Positions 47,016 to 58,905 of a stretch of DNA of 64,000 nucleotides are shown here, one piece after another. Positions within the stretch are counted from its first letter, which is position 1; every line of letters starts with the position of its first letter. The position numbers and the translations under genes are program-made. The notes beneath the pieces are model-generated. The model worked only from the letters and a program-made list of their open reading frames with translations, was not told where the DNA came from and did not search any database. Source of the stretch: Channallabes apus (lineage: Eukaryota > Chordata > Actinopteri > Siluriformes > Clariidae); the NCBI GenBank assembly GCA_030522415.1, contig CM060112.1, positions 13,053,501 through 13,117,500 on the forward strand. Direction: 5' to 3'.

Positions 47016-50000
47016 CAGTGGGTGGACAACCAGACTGCTCATTACCGTCGCACTCACCGCCGTGGAAAGCGGCAGCGGCCAAAATAAGCCAGGAGCATTT
47101 CAAAATAATTCGTGAAATGACCGCCAGGTGGCGCAAATTGACATTTTCCGTTGTCTCGGTTTTTAAATATATTCAGAGCTTAAGTCATAATAAAGTCAAA
47201 ACAATATGTTGTAGCAAAGTAATACTACAATTATGATAATTTACACATCCAACAAACATGAAAAACTATAAATATAAAAAAATATGAGTTAGAAAACATT
47301 GGTTTTATTTTGTTTAGACAGACTCTCTGTTTTTATCTGTTTAGTGTTATTATTAAAGAAAACAGCACAAACAACAGCACTAGGGCTTTAAAAAATTTTT
47401 TTTTCGACAATACTTACAGTTGTTAGAGTTTAAGACATCAAGATTTAAATATAGAAATAACTAAAACAAATAGAGCAAACTTCTTTCAGATATTTGTCTG
47501 TACAAAATAATATTTATGCAATATAATCACAGGCTCTTGATTCGTTATTCGTTTGCAATATGAACCAAAATACATTAACCATATAATATAAACCAAAATA
47601 TAAACCAAAATATTTAATTTGCTGTATTAAATATTTATGCTGTCTCATCAAGGATCCAAAGATTTGGTTGTACTAAATAATATTTTTGCTGATTTTTTTC
47701 TGCGATTCAGTTGTACTGAATGATGTTTTACTGTATGTTTATATTTAAAAAATATGAGTTAGAAAACATTGGTTTTATTTTGTTTAGACAGACTCTCTGT
47801 TTTTATCTGTTTAGTGTTATTATTAAAGAAAACAGCACAAACAACAGCACTAGGGCTTTTAAAAAATTTTATTTCGACAATACTTACAGTTGTTAGAGTT
47901 TAAGACATCAAGATTTAAATATAGAAATAACTAAAACAAATAGAGCAAACTTCCAGAATATATAATAAAAAAATAAATCAATAAAAAAGATTTATGCAGT
48001 ATAATCGGGGCCTCTCATTACATTATTTGCTCGCACTTCGTCTGGCACTGAACCAAAATATATTGTCTTACATTTGTGAATAAAATATCATTGTTTTATT
48101 CAGAGATTTACAGTATTTGTGCAAAATAATAGTTATGCAATATAATTACAGGCTCTGCATTCGTTTTTCGTTTGCAGTATAAAACCAAAATACATCTTAC
48201 TATTTTTGAGAGATTTGTGGTAAAAAAAATCTTTTTTTTCAGACATTTGTCTGTACAAAATAATATTTATGCAATATTTATATATTTATGTACTGAATGA
48301 TGTTTATGCAGTATAATCAAGCTCTCTTATTTCGTTATTTGTTCACATTTGGCTTGCACTTGCTGCGTTGCACACTACTGAGCATCCAAGCATGGCAACG
48401 CATGCTTGGTTTAAGTTGGACATTGATGCACATATTGTAAATGAATGTGAATCGTAGGGCATTATATTCCTGCCACAATTCTGACAGCTGTACAGTATGT
48501 ATTGAAATAATAACAATAGTGTTTTTCTTTACTGAATAGAAATATAATTGCGCAACTGCTAAGCATTAGCCCGTACTTGATAACACAAAAACACAAGCGC
48601 TGCTGTATAACATCTAACGCAAATTTTATAGTCCCTCCCCCAAACCGCGCAGCGAGGTGCATTTACATTTAAACAGGTTTTACAGGTGTGCTTTGCGAAG
48701 TCAGACACATACAAATGCAATTAACCTGTGAATAGCTGTTCTCACCTACAGTATACACTCGGAGAAACTAAAATCCCTGGAATCCCTGGAATGAGATTTT
48801 TCTTACCATAACATGTAGTGTTATTAATCAGTCTACACTGTTTTTAATTACTTTTAATTTTATTTATAAATAAACAAACCAAATAAAATTATTCCATGTG
48901 TATTTACCCTTTGTAAAATAGCATTAAAAATGATGGGTCGTGTATCGAGCGATTAAAAACAATACAAGGCACGTTATGATAAGGAACCTTTCTACAGTAT
49001 CTCTTCCATTTCAGTGATTAAGAAACGGTAAAAATATAAATTTTGGAATCCACAGACGCTCAAACAGCAAAAGAACATGATAATAATAATCAAAATAATA
49101 TTATTATTCTTTTTGCTTTTTATGTCCACCATTTAATAATGATTTAATTGTCAATAATTAAAGCTGCTCACATCGCGCGCTTTCACTTTAAAAATGCAGT
49201 GTTTAATCAGCAAGTATATGTCGCCTCTCTTTATGATTGATAAATATTCTGACTGAAACAAATCTGCTCGTGTCGGATTGTTCATTTTTGATGAAAGAGG
49301 AGAGTAGAAGGGGAAAACTGAAAGTGTGTACAAACAACAGCACAATGCATGTGTGAATGGCTGAAATGTGGTTGTGAATAAACCTTTTAATGAATTTAAA
49401 ACGTTTGCGTGATCCCGCGTGTGCGCTCTTTAACTTTGCCGAGTTTTGATCTAAAGTCAGATGAACGCGCGTGCCGATATGAGAGATTAGATCTTTCAGC
49501 ACGCCGATGTCAGTCCCTAGCAAGGAGCATTTACTTACATCTAAACTGAGGCATTTACATAAATCACTGATCACATTTAAACAATTTATTCATACAGATG
49601 TACATGTTTTATACTGTAGGTTTGTTACTGAAGAACTGTGGCAGCGGGCACACCTAAAAATAAATACAGGATTATTTTTTTTATATATAGTTTTATATAA
49701 ATAAAAATGCTTTTATAAATGTGGGCTACTGTTATCTACTTCAAATATTTGTTAAAACAGCCAGGAAACTCACTCTGACCATTTTAATAATTCATTCATA
49801 AATTAGTGATTCCTTTGGTTTCGGCTGTGCTGCTGAAGGTGATCATGTCATCTCGTCGTCTCCGCAGCAGTGAGCGCGCCTATAATTCACTTCTCATACG
49901 AATTACATAATCTAATAATTTTTTTTCATTAGTTTATATTAAAGCAGATATTTCTCTTTCTATAAGTATATATTTTTCACGTCTGTGCGGCGAGTATACA

Positions 50001-50552
50001 CGGAGTTTGGGTTCATTTTCTGACGCGCTCAAGTTCACCAAAATCAATACAGAACCCCGTTTACTTTATTTATTTAACAAAATCATAAAGTTTTTTCGTC
50101 ATTGTGAGTGCACCTAAATAAAAGTAGAGTCTTATAAAAGCTACAAATTTAAAGAACACAAAATATAAGATGACACAAGACCCTACACGTGTAGCTTTTC
50201 TACTGTAATTACACATAATAAAAAGGTTCAGTGTGTTAACGTTTACGTTGCTTAAATTCGATCCTAAAAAAACTGAATTTAATTTTAATTATAAATTTTT
50301 ACTGTAATGTTACTACTGTGATTATGAATTCGTTTATTTACAATGTTTCACTTTATTTTATCTGCAACGACGTGCAGCTGTGGACGACCTACGCCTCATT
50401 AAGCCTGGAGAGAACGAACTGATGCCTGAGGCATCAGTCTATAGTTATATAGCGCCACTCAGCGGTAAAAGCCAGCAAACACACAAACCCAAATGCTGAC
50501 GCCATACACCGGCGACAGTAGAAGTCGCATACTGCTTGTGCACCACCCACTG
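47016..50552 (+). mobile_element. TIR family 1 element, 3.5 kb, non-coding
   Basis: It starts CAGTGGGTGGACAACCAGAC and ends ...CACCACCCACTG (inward CAGTGGGTGGTGCACAAGCA). It is flanked by TA at 47014-47015 and 50553-50554. Removing the element and one TA restores the codon count of BEL gag relative to copy 1, which confirms the boundaries. It is a shorter version of 29228-35328 with one full internal module and no coding frame. Confidence 0.92.
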
Positions 50553-50554
50553 TA

Positions 50555-51189
50555 AGCAAAAGGCAATTAATTGGCCAAACATAAAGACAGACGACAGAAG
50601 GGCGTTAAGCGCTGTCTCCTCTTTCTTGACAACTTGCCAAAACGCAACGGCAAACTGTGAATCTATGGACGAGTTGAACAGCAGCGAGTGCATGAACACC
50701 ATTTTCACGAAACTGCCCTACAAGCTGATCGACAGGTGGAAGTCTTGCGCACGCCAGCACTACGAGCACTACGGGATGAGAGCCAAGTTCGCCCAGCTGG
50801 TGGACTTCATAGATCAACAAGCCAGACTGTACTCCGACCCGCTCTTCGCTGACCTGGACGCCATGACCAGCGATAAGAAACACAGTCGCACATCCCTTCA
50901 AGGACACAAACAAAAAAGGGAAGGAAAGGCCAGGGTCAGCTTTGCAACCGAGGTCATACAGGTTGGTAAAATTCACAAAGATTTGATTATAATAAAGAAT
51001 GCCGGTACATTAGCTGTTAGCGCTTACACTAAGCCGTGCGCATATTGTAAAAACTGCCACATCCTAGATGAGTGCATAAAATTTAACGATCAGACACACA
51101 AAGACAAAGTAGAATTCTTAAAAAAGAATGGATTCTGTTTCGGATGTTTAAGAAAGGGTCATTTATGGAAAGACGTTACGGGAAAATAA
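50555..51189 (+). pseudogene. gag: BEL gag C-terminus and zinc knuckles, copy 2
   Basis: It resumes with QKAINWPNIKTDDRRALSAV and runs through the end of the gag domain (FAQLVDFIDQQARLYSDPL), a basic linker, and zinc knuckles CAYCKNCHILDEC and CFGCLRKGHLWKDV. The last Cys of the second knuckle has become Val, in a region that also loses one base relative to copy 1. This creates the stop at 51187. Confidence 0.88.
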
Positions 51190-51821
51190 CATGTTCATTG
51201 TGCGCAAAGCCACATCCTCGCATGCTACACATAGTAGTGCAAGACACAGCGCAGTTAGCCACAAGTGCGCACGAAAACGAAACTGAAAGTGACACAACAA
51301 ATACACCAACTGCAGTGAGTCACGAATCAAATGTGCTCACTGGGGCTGGAGGTAATTGCATCCTCCCCATTGTACCCGTTAAAATAAAGTCCAAGGAAGG
51401 CGATAAAATCGCAGAAGTGTATGCATTTATAGACCAAGGCAGTTCCGCCACATTCTGTACAGAGGCATTAGCAAGGCGACTAAATGTACGAGGCAGAAGA
51501 GTTAAGATACGGCTGAGCACCATGAACTCCACAAAACTAGTAGAAAGCTACATGCTCAATGATTTGGAGATCAGTAGCCTGGAAGAAAACAATTTTATTG
51601 AACTTCCCAACGTCTTCACACAAAAGACTATCCCAGCTACAGTGGGAAACATTCCACAACAGCACGACATCGATAAGTGACCATACCTTAGTGACGTAAA
51701 ACTGCCCCAGATTAGCGCTGGAATCGAAATTCTCATAGGAAATAAAGAGCACGAACTCCTAGAACCTCGGCGAATAATCAATACCGTTACAGTTAGCCGA
51801 AACTCTGAAAGTGTAGAAAGA
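51190..51821 (+). pseudogene. pol: BEL DUF1758 aspartic protease, copy 2
   Basis: The frame at 51144-51680 (shifted relative to gag) has CSLCAKPHPRMLH, a Thr/Ser linker, and the protease with catalytic FIDQGSS. At 51678 a TGA replaces the TGG (Trp) of copy 1. After the stop, homologous sequence continues but about 80 bp present in copy 1 (near 780-850) are missing before the reverse transcriptase frame. Confidence 0.87.
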
Positions 51822-52733
51822 ATGCTGATAGAGCAATATAACCATGATTTTCCCGAACGAAATTACGATGACAAGGCAGAGATGTCACACGAGGATTATC
51901 AGTTCTTAAACCTCGTTAATAACTCCCTGCAGTTCATAGACAATCACTTCTACATCGGCCTCCCACTTAAGAAAGCGTCAGTTCAAATGCCCAATAACCG
52001 AAATGCAGCTATGCAACGTGCCTTAAACCTTAAACGAAAACTCAGCAGCAACAGCTCCTTTCACGAGGAGTACACAAACTTCATGGGTGACATGATAAAC
52101 CGCCAAGGCGGTCAGGTGTGGTACATACCGCATCATGGCGTCTATCATCCTCAAAAGAATAAACTAAGGGTGGTTTTCGACTGTGCTGCCAGTTATCAAG
52201 GAGTATCACTAAACAGTGAGCTCCTACAAGGACCAGATTTAACAAACTCACTCATTGGTGTGCTCACACGCTTTAGACAGGAAGAAATTGCCATGATGGC
52301 AGACGTGGAAGCCATGTACTATAAAGTGAGAGTCCCCGAGAAGGACACAGATCTGCTCCGCTTCCTATGGTGGCCGAATGGAGATGTGAACCAAGACTTA
52401 GTTGAATATAAAATGGTAGTTCATCTGTTCGGTGCAAAATCTTCACCTAGTGTTGCTAACTTCGCCCTCAGAAAGACAGCAGAAGAAAACCGCAGCAATG
52501 CATCTGCTGTGACAGTTAATACAGTGCTTAAAAACTTTTATGTAGACGACTGCCTGAAATCCGTTTCGAGTCATGACCAAGCAGTCGCCCTATACAATGA
52601 TCTCAATAGTCTCTGTGCAAGCGGAGGGTTTAACCTCACAAAATGGGCAAGCAACAGCCGTGCCCTACTGACTGTCATTCCCGAGAGCGAAAGGATCAAA
52701 GACATGAGAGACTTAGACTTGCACTGCCCATAG
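51822..52733 (+). pseudogene. pol: BEL reverse transcriptase, copy 2
   Basis: The 303-residue frame contains the palm of a BEL/Pao reverse transcriptase: [15 protein letters not shown] at about 96-110, LRVVFDCAA at 115-123, the first Asp in ADVEAMYY (D161), [13 protein letters not shown] at 202-214, and the YVDD box at 240-243. All three catalytic Asp residues are present. The frame ends with TAG at 52731, where a frameshift separates it from the following connection and RNase H. Confidence 0.92.
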
Positions 52734-53978
52734 AGAGAGCTCTGGGGGTGCTGTGGTGCATTAACTCCAAGTCAATTTTAATTTTAATTTTGTTCAAGTT
52801 CAAAATTAGTTTAAAGGAACGACCTGTGACAAGACGAGGAATCCTGTCAATCACCAGTTCGATTTATGACCCGTTAGGCTTTCTCCCACCTGCCATACCG
52901 CCCGCTAAAATCCCAATGCAGCAGTTATGTAAAGAAAAACTAGCCTGGGATGATGACATTCCCGAGCAGTTTGCAACGGCATGGAAAACCTGGCTGCAAG
53001 AGCTGCACAGACTGTCCGAGTTCAGCATAGCAAGGTACATAAAACCAGCCGACTTCGGAGTTACAGCTACAGCACAACTCCACCACTTCTCGGATGCAAG
53101 TGAAATGGGATACGGAGCTGTCTCATACCTCAGGTTAGTAAACGCTGATGGACTTACACATTGTGCATTCATGATGGGGAATTCCCGTGTAGCACCCCTG
53201 AAACAAACCACCATTCCACGAATGGAACTGACTGCGGCAGTGGTCGCTGTAAAAAATGACAAAATGTTGAAAGAACAGCTAGAATTGAAATTGCTGGACT
53301 CTGTGTTTTGGACTGACAGTACAACTGTTTTGAGATACATTGATAACGAAACACTTTGTTTTAAAACCTTCGGGGCCAACAGAATCGCCATTATAAGAGA
53401 GTCAACCAAGTCACAGCATTGGAGGTACATTAATACCTCACAAAACCCAGCTGATTCTGCCTCCAGGGGGGTATCCTGTGAAAAGTTCATGAAAAATGTT
53501 AACTGGATCCATGGTGCCTCCTTTCTCAAAGAAGCAGAGTGCAAATGGCTTGAAAATATTCATGACACATCAATAACACAAAATGATGATGAAATTAAAC
53601 TCTCAGCTTTAGTGAATATTGTGAGCATTACAAAATGCACAGACGCAGTAAGTAAACTGATTAATCATCACTCTGATTGGCACAAGTTAAAAAGATCCGT
53701 TGCCTGGATCCTTCGCATTAGAGACATGCTCAAACAAAAAACAGAAAGGGTCAAAACACAAGTAGATAACCCAAAGACTGAAAATCACAAGTCGCTAACA
53801 GCTCAAGAACTAACAAGAGCAGAAAACGAAATCATTAAATTTACTCAAAGACAAAATTTTAAGGAAGAAATTCTCACGTTGCAAAAGAATAAATCAGCAG
53901 CAGAACTCAAACAGGGAATTCACACACAGCAAAAACGCAAGGAATCTGTAAAAAGAAACAGTTGGTTGTCCAAACTGG
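52734..53978 (+). pseudogene. pol: BEL Pao-type RNase H region, copy 2
   Basis: This is part of the 456-residue frame at 52643-54013, in a different phase from reverse transcriptase. It starts with IERALGVLW, then an AT-rich insertion-like stretch (NSKSILILILFKFKI). YDPLGFLPP follows, then HHFSDASEMGYGAVSYL with an RNase H Asp, PRMELTAAVVAV with the Glu, and FWTDSTTVLRYI with another Asp. The pattern matches the Pao retrotransposon domain. The genuine reading ends at 53978 where a gag-only LTR element inserted; the last codons of the open frame are LTR sequence. Confidence 0.88.
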
Positions 53979-54321
53979 TGTCACGTTTCCCTCTCTGTCT
54001 GCGTCTGGAGTGAGTGTGTGGCATGAACGCGGAGGCGAGCTGACGGTTTAATAAAGTCCTTTTATTCATTAAACGGGCAACAAACAAACATCCAAACACA
54101 ACTGAAACTTAACTGTAACTAAAGCTAGACGCCTGACTGCTATTCAGTCAGGCTATTTATAATGAAACATAAATCAACGTAGTTAGTCTTCCCTCGGTTC
54201 AGGTGAGCTTCTTACGTCACCTGACCGAGGTGCATACTGGGAAATGAAGTAAACTAACCAACACAAACAAACTACAAACCAAAACCCGGCGTTAGGCGCC
54301 CTCTAGGGGTTAACCGTCACA
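53979..54321 (-). repeat. 3' LTR of gag-only element copy 2
   Basis: 343 bp. It contains AATAAA on the minus strand. As in copy 1, the reading frame extends over the polypurine tract into this LTR (peptide end STVTVNP at 54303). Confidence 0.88.
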
Positions 54322-55688
54322 GTACTCCCCCCCCCAAAGAAATGCTCCTCCGGAGCATCACCGGAGGCCCCGGGCTCCCACCCCACAGTACTACCTTCAG
54401 CCTCCTGACCAGGAGGCTGGGTGACAGGGCTGGAGAAGCGCTCGGCGGCTGCAGAGCTGGAGAAGCGCTCGGCGGCTGCAGAGCTGGAGAAGCGCTCGGC
54501 GGCTGGAGAGCTGGAGAAGCGCTCGGCGGCTGCAGAGCTGGAGAAGCGCTTGACGAAGGCGTTGGAGCGGTCACTGCGCTCGACGAAGGAGTTGGAGCGG
54601 TCACTGCGCTCGACGAAGGCGTTGGAGCGGTCACTGCGCTCGACGAAGGCGTTGGAGCGCACTCGGCGCTCGACGAAGGTGTTGGAGCGCACTTGGCGCT
54701 CGACGACGGCTCTGGAGCGTGCACGGCGCTCGACGACGGCTCTGGAGCGTGCACGGCACTCGACGATGGCTCTGGAGCGTGCACAGCGCTCGACGGCGGC
54801 GCAACGTCGTCCTCAAAGCCGGGAGGCGGCGGCAGAACAGGAGCGTCGGTCAGCTGCTGCTGACACGCTGGTTCACTGTCCTCGAAGCCGGGAGGCGGCG
54901 GCAGAACGGGAGCGTCGGTCAGCTGCTGCTGACACGCTGGTTCGCTGTCCTCGAAGCCGGGAGGCGGCGGAAGAACGGGAGCGTCGGTCAGCTGCTGCTG
55001 ACACGCTGGCTCGCTGTCCTCAAAGCCGGGAGGCGGCAAAAGAACGCATGTGACGGGCAGCGGCTGCTGACACGCTGGCTCGCTGTCCTCGAAGCCGGGA
55101 GGCGGCGGCAGAACGGGTGCGTCGGTCAGCGGCCTCTGACACGCTAACTCGCTGCTGAGCATTGGCGAGGGAGGAGAAAGCTCCGAGCCCGCTTCGCGGT
55201 TATCCCGGAAGTGGAGGATCATCTGCTGGAGCTCCTTCACATGCTCCAGCATTTCACTCACCCGCTCCGGTTCCGGAATCCACCACATGAGCTCTTTGCG
55301 CTGCTGCTCCGCCTGGGGTTCTCTCTCCCCCGCGTCACCGCCGTACTTGGGCTTCCTCGCCCTTCTCTTCCGGCCGATGCGGGGAACCACGTGATCCCGC
55401 AATGGGTCGCCTCTGAATGGCGTTCGCCGAATGGCGAGCCTGCAGCTCTCCCAGCTCCGTGGTGTCTCTCTCTCTCTCTTCGCTGCTCTCCCGCACGTGG
55501 TCCTGCTCCCGTTTTACCAGCTGGTTGTACTTCCAGCTCCTGAGCAGATCTACCTCGCCGTTCTCCAACCAGCAGTAATCCCACTCGCCATACTCCTCTT
55601 CCTCGCTGTTCTCCAGCCAGTTCGCCAGCTCGGGCGAGATGGTCTTCGCGCCCCCCCAAAAATCATCCAGGGGAAAATCCTCCGCCAT
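54303..55688 (-). pseudogene. Gag-like repeat protein, copy 2, frameshifted
   Basis: It starts at ATG 55688 (MAEDFPLDDFWGGAK), equivalent to MAEDPLLKFFGGG of copy 1. The first frame leaves phase near 55400. The second (55402-54317, 361 residues) has the shared helix WWIPEPERVSEMLEHVKEL and five roughly 23-residue repeats (DAPVLPPPPGFEDSEPACQQ). It then has decapeptides SAVHAPEPSS, SAECAPTPSS and SAVTAPTPSS, and nonapeptides SPALQPPSA. A second shift near the end separates the terminal frame. Same domain order as copy 1 with different repeat numbers. Confidence 0.75.
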
Positions 55689-55711
55689 GCCACTTGTACG
55701 GTCTAGCTTTC

Positions 55712-56061
55712 TGTCACGTTTCCCTCTCTGTCTGCGTCTGGAGTGAGTGTGTGGCATGAACGCGGAGGCGAGCTGACGGTTTAATAAAGTCCTTTTATTC
55801 ATTAAACGGGCAACAAACAACAAACGCGTAAAAAAACACAACTGAAACTTAACTGTAACTAAAGCTAGACGCCTGACTGCTATTCAGTCAGGCTATTTAT
55901 AATGAAACATAAATCAACGTAATTAGTCTTCCCTCGGTTCAGGTGAGCTTCTTACGTCACCTGACCGAGGTGCATACTGGGAAATGAAGTAAACTAACCA
56001 ACACAAACAAACTACAAACCAAAACCGGGCGTTAGGCGCCCTCTAGGGGTTAACCATCACA
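55712..56061 (-). repeat. 5' LTR of gag-only element copy 2
   Basis: It begins TGTGATGGTTAACCCC on the minus strand. A TATAAATAG box lies near 55892-55900. The internal sequence adjoining it, GAAAGCTAGACCGTACAAGT, corresponds to GATTGCCAGACCTACCAAGA in copy 1. Neither has the usual TGG of a primer binding site. Confidence 0.88.
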
Positions 56062-56066
56062 ACTGG

Positions 56067-57289
56067 ACCCAGTGCTACAGGATGGATTGCTGAGAGTCGG
56101 AGGACGTCTCAGCAGGTCCGCAATGCCAGAGCACGTTAAACACCCAGTCATTGTACCTAAACACTCACATATCACAACATTAATATTAAGAGACGTTCAT
56201 GACAAGATAGGACACAGTGGCAGAAATTACATGCTTTCAGAATTGATGCAGAAATACTGGATTCCGACTGCTAACTCACTCGTAAGACAGTTTCTCTCCA
56301 AGTGTGTGATATGCAGGAAGTCTAAAGCTAAAGCATGTGAGCAAAAAATGTCAAAATTGCCATTCGACAGAATAATACCAGACCACCCACCCTTCACTAA
56401 TGTGGGAGTAGACTACTTCGGACCCTTCGAGGTCAAACGTGGCAGAAGTAACGTTAAAAGATATGGCGTACTTTTCACTTGTCTGACAACAAGAGCCGTG
56501 CACATTGAAATCGCTCATTCGCTGGACACAGACTCTTGTGTGAATGCCATGCGACACTTTATAAGCAGGAGAGGTCAGGTGTCAGTTATGAGAAGTGACA
56601 ATGGAACAAACTTCATAGGCGCTGAGACTGAACTGCGCAAGGCTATTCAGCAATGGAATCAGTCACAAATTGAAAGCTTCCTTACTCAAAGGAACATACA
56701 GTGGATATTTAACCCGCCCTCTGGATCTCACTTTGGCGGAATATGGGAAAGACAGATTAGGTCAGTTAGAAAGATCTTGAGATCAGTACTGAAAGAACAA
56801 ACATTAACTGACGAGCGCCTGCATACATTCATGTGTGAAGTAGAAGCGATAATGAATAACCGACCCCTCACTACTGTCTCGGAGGATCCCACAGATCTGG
56901 AACCTCTGACACCAAACCACCTGCTGCTGATGAAAAAACAGCCAAACCTGCCCTCTGGATTTTTCAAAAAGGAAGACATCTATGCACGTCGCAGGGAGAA
57001 GCAGATCCAGCATCTATCAGACTTGCTCTGGAAGCGATGGGTGCGTGAATACTTGCCCTTGCTCCAGGAGCGGCAAAAATGGTTTCAAAACAAAAAAAAC
57101 CTCTCGATTGGAGATATAGTTTTAATAACTCATGAGTCTTCTCCAAGAAATTTATGGGTCATGGGACGAATCACGAAAGTGTTCCCCGACAAAGGGGGAC
57201 TGGTGAGACGTGTGTTAGTTAAAACCAAGACCAACACTCTGGAAAGACCCATCGATAAGCTATGCCTCATATGTGAAATGGACTGTTAA
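56067..57289 (+). CDS. pol: BEL integrase, copy 2
   Basis: A long open frame (405 residues from the first Met at 56072) covers the integrase. It has a His-His-Cys-Cys zinc region (H43, H48, C78, C81). The catalytic triad is D114 (VGVDYFGPF), D176 (MRSDNGTNF) and E226 (GGIWERQIR), a D,D49E spacing. It ends with a C-terminal DNA-binding region with GDIVLITHES and a terminal DKLCLICE. No stops interrupt it, in contrast to upstream pol. It is contiguous with RNase H once the gag-only LTR insertion is set aside. The true start is upstream within a fused pol. Confidence 0.93.
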
Positions 57290-57478
57290 ATGTGTGGTAA
57301 TATGTTATGAGATTTGATATGCAAATATAAACATATGAGATAAATATTACACACTTAAAAGATTTAAAACGTTTTAGAAGGTTAAGAATGTTGATTTCAT
57401 GGCTTTATCACAAACAAACAAAAAAACCACACAAAATTGTAATTGTCAGTCTCCATGCCTGTCAATTAGGGGCTGGAA

Positions 57479-58661
57479 TGTAAGAGCCATATCGTACTTG
57501 TTATGAATTTGTTGTTGTGTTTATTTAATTTTATTTTATTTTATTTGCTGTTATTTCATTTATTCAACCTTGTTCTATTCAGTAGTAAAGCATTAAGCAT
57601 TAAGTTGTTACATAAGCCATAAGCTTTAAATTTCTAAGTTATGCATCCATTTTGACAATCGTAAGTTGGTCTGTGATGTCATCAGAGGTGTCAAGTAACG
57701 AAGTACAAATACTTCGTTACCTTACTTAAGTAGAAATTTTGGGTATCTATACTTTACTGGAGTAATTATTTTTCAGCCGACTTTTTACTTCTACTCATTA
57801 CATTTTTAAGCAATTATCTGTACTTTCTACTTTCTACTCCTTACATTTTAAAAATAGCCTCGTTACTCAATTTTTATGATCAGAACGCGCAAATCGTCGC
57901 ATGAGATGTACGCGCACAACGCACCGCCCCCCCCCCCCCCCCCCCCGCCTCCACCCATCGCATGATCAGAAAGCGAGACCTTAATGCTTTTGTCGCTCCT
58001 CACGGTACTTTTACTTTTATACTTTAAGTAGTTTTGAAACCAGTACTTTTAAACTTTTACTGAAGTAAAAAGCTTGGGTTGATACTTCAACTTCTAAAGA
58101 AGTATTTTTGAACCCTAGTATCTATACTTCTACTCAAGTAATGAATGTGAATACTTTTGACACCACTGGATGTCATTCTACTATTACATGCATTTGTGTG
58201 ACTGTCATATGATAGAGAGTTCAGTTTAGATGCAGAAGGCTACGGAAACATAAGCTTTTGACCGTAAGCTGGGAATGTAAGATACAACAACTACGTAGGT
58301 TGTTGTAACCGTAAGCTCGTAAGCTAGTGAGCTCCCGGTAAGCTAAGAATGTAAGATACAACAAATAGGTTGTTGTAATCGTAAGCTCCCGTAAGTAGAT
58401 ATATACAGCAAGAGTGTTGTTATATTCGTAAGCTAAGACTGTAATTTGTAAGATACAGCAAACAGGTTGTTGTAAAAGTCAGAGATTTGCAAGATGCAGC
58501 AACTGGTGTCTGTAATCACAGTGGATTTACTCAAGTGTTGATTCTTTGATGCTGAAAAAATAAACTGCAAGAGACAAAGAGATCGGACTTCTGTCGTGTG
58601 AGTGAAACTTTGAGACAAAGCTATGCGTCAAAACTAGTGAAATAATATGACCGCATCTACA
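57479..58661 (+). repeat. 3' LTR of BEL copy 2
   Basis: It begins TGTAAGAGCCATATCG after a purine-rich AGGGGCTGGAA and ends GACCGCATCTACA. Without the internal MITE and one duplicated 8-mer it is about 689 bp, slightly longer than the copy 1 LTR because of extra copies of the GATACAACAA/GGTTGTTGTAA repeats. Confidence 0.92.
57683..58168. mobile_element. Non-autonomous hAT-type element in BEL LTR
   Basis: 486 bp with terminal inverted repeats CAGAGGTGTCAA and CAGTGGTGTCAA, flanked by the 8-bp duplication GATGTCAT at 57675-57682 and 58169-58176. Comparison with the LTR at 3633-4272 shows the empty site. Internal sequence includes ACTTCTACTC-type repeats and a run of about 20 C near 57930. It is non-coding. 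Confidence 0.93.
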
Positions 58662-58905
58662 CTGGGTTCAGGGTCGCGCGGGACCTGGAGCCTATCCCAG
58701 GAGATTTCGGGCACTAGGCGGGGTACACCCTGGACAGGGTGCCAATCCATCGCAGGGCACACACACATACACACTCAAACACCCAATCACACACTATGGG
58801 CAATTTAGGAACGCCAATTAGCCTAACCTGCATATCTTTGGACTGTGGGAGGAAACCGGAGTACCCGGAGGAAACCCACCAAGCATGGGAAGAACAGCAC
58901 AAGCA
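58662..58905. repeat. Common teleost dispersed repeat
   Basis: The segment with CCATCGCAGGGCACACACAC and later CTTTGGACTGTGGGAGGAAA and CCCGGAGGAAACCCACC is a sequence seen many times in fish genomes, probably a non-LTR retrotransposon untranslated tail. BEL copy 2 lies against its left side. Confidence 0.65.

Larger units (their letters stand above)
53979..56061 (-). mobile_element. Gag-only LTR retroelement, copy 2
   Basis: The LTRs at 53979-54321 (343 bp) and 55712-56061 (350 bp) have TG...CA ends, flanked by ACTGG at 53974-53978 and 56062-56066. The polypurine tract is a run of G next to 54321 on the minus strand. It has the same layout as 35919-38819, a single minus-strand gag-like frame and no pol, but with fewer repeat units. 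LTR differences are three substitutions plus one short variable block. It inserted between RNase H and integrase of BEL copy 2. Confidence 0.91.

Noticed and set aside
54342..55147. Plus-strand frames over the second gag-only element
   Set aside because: Same cause: antisense of in-frame minisatellites.
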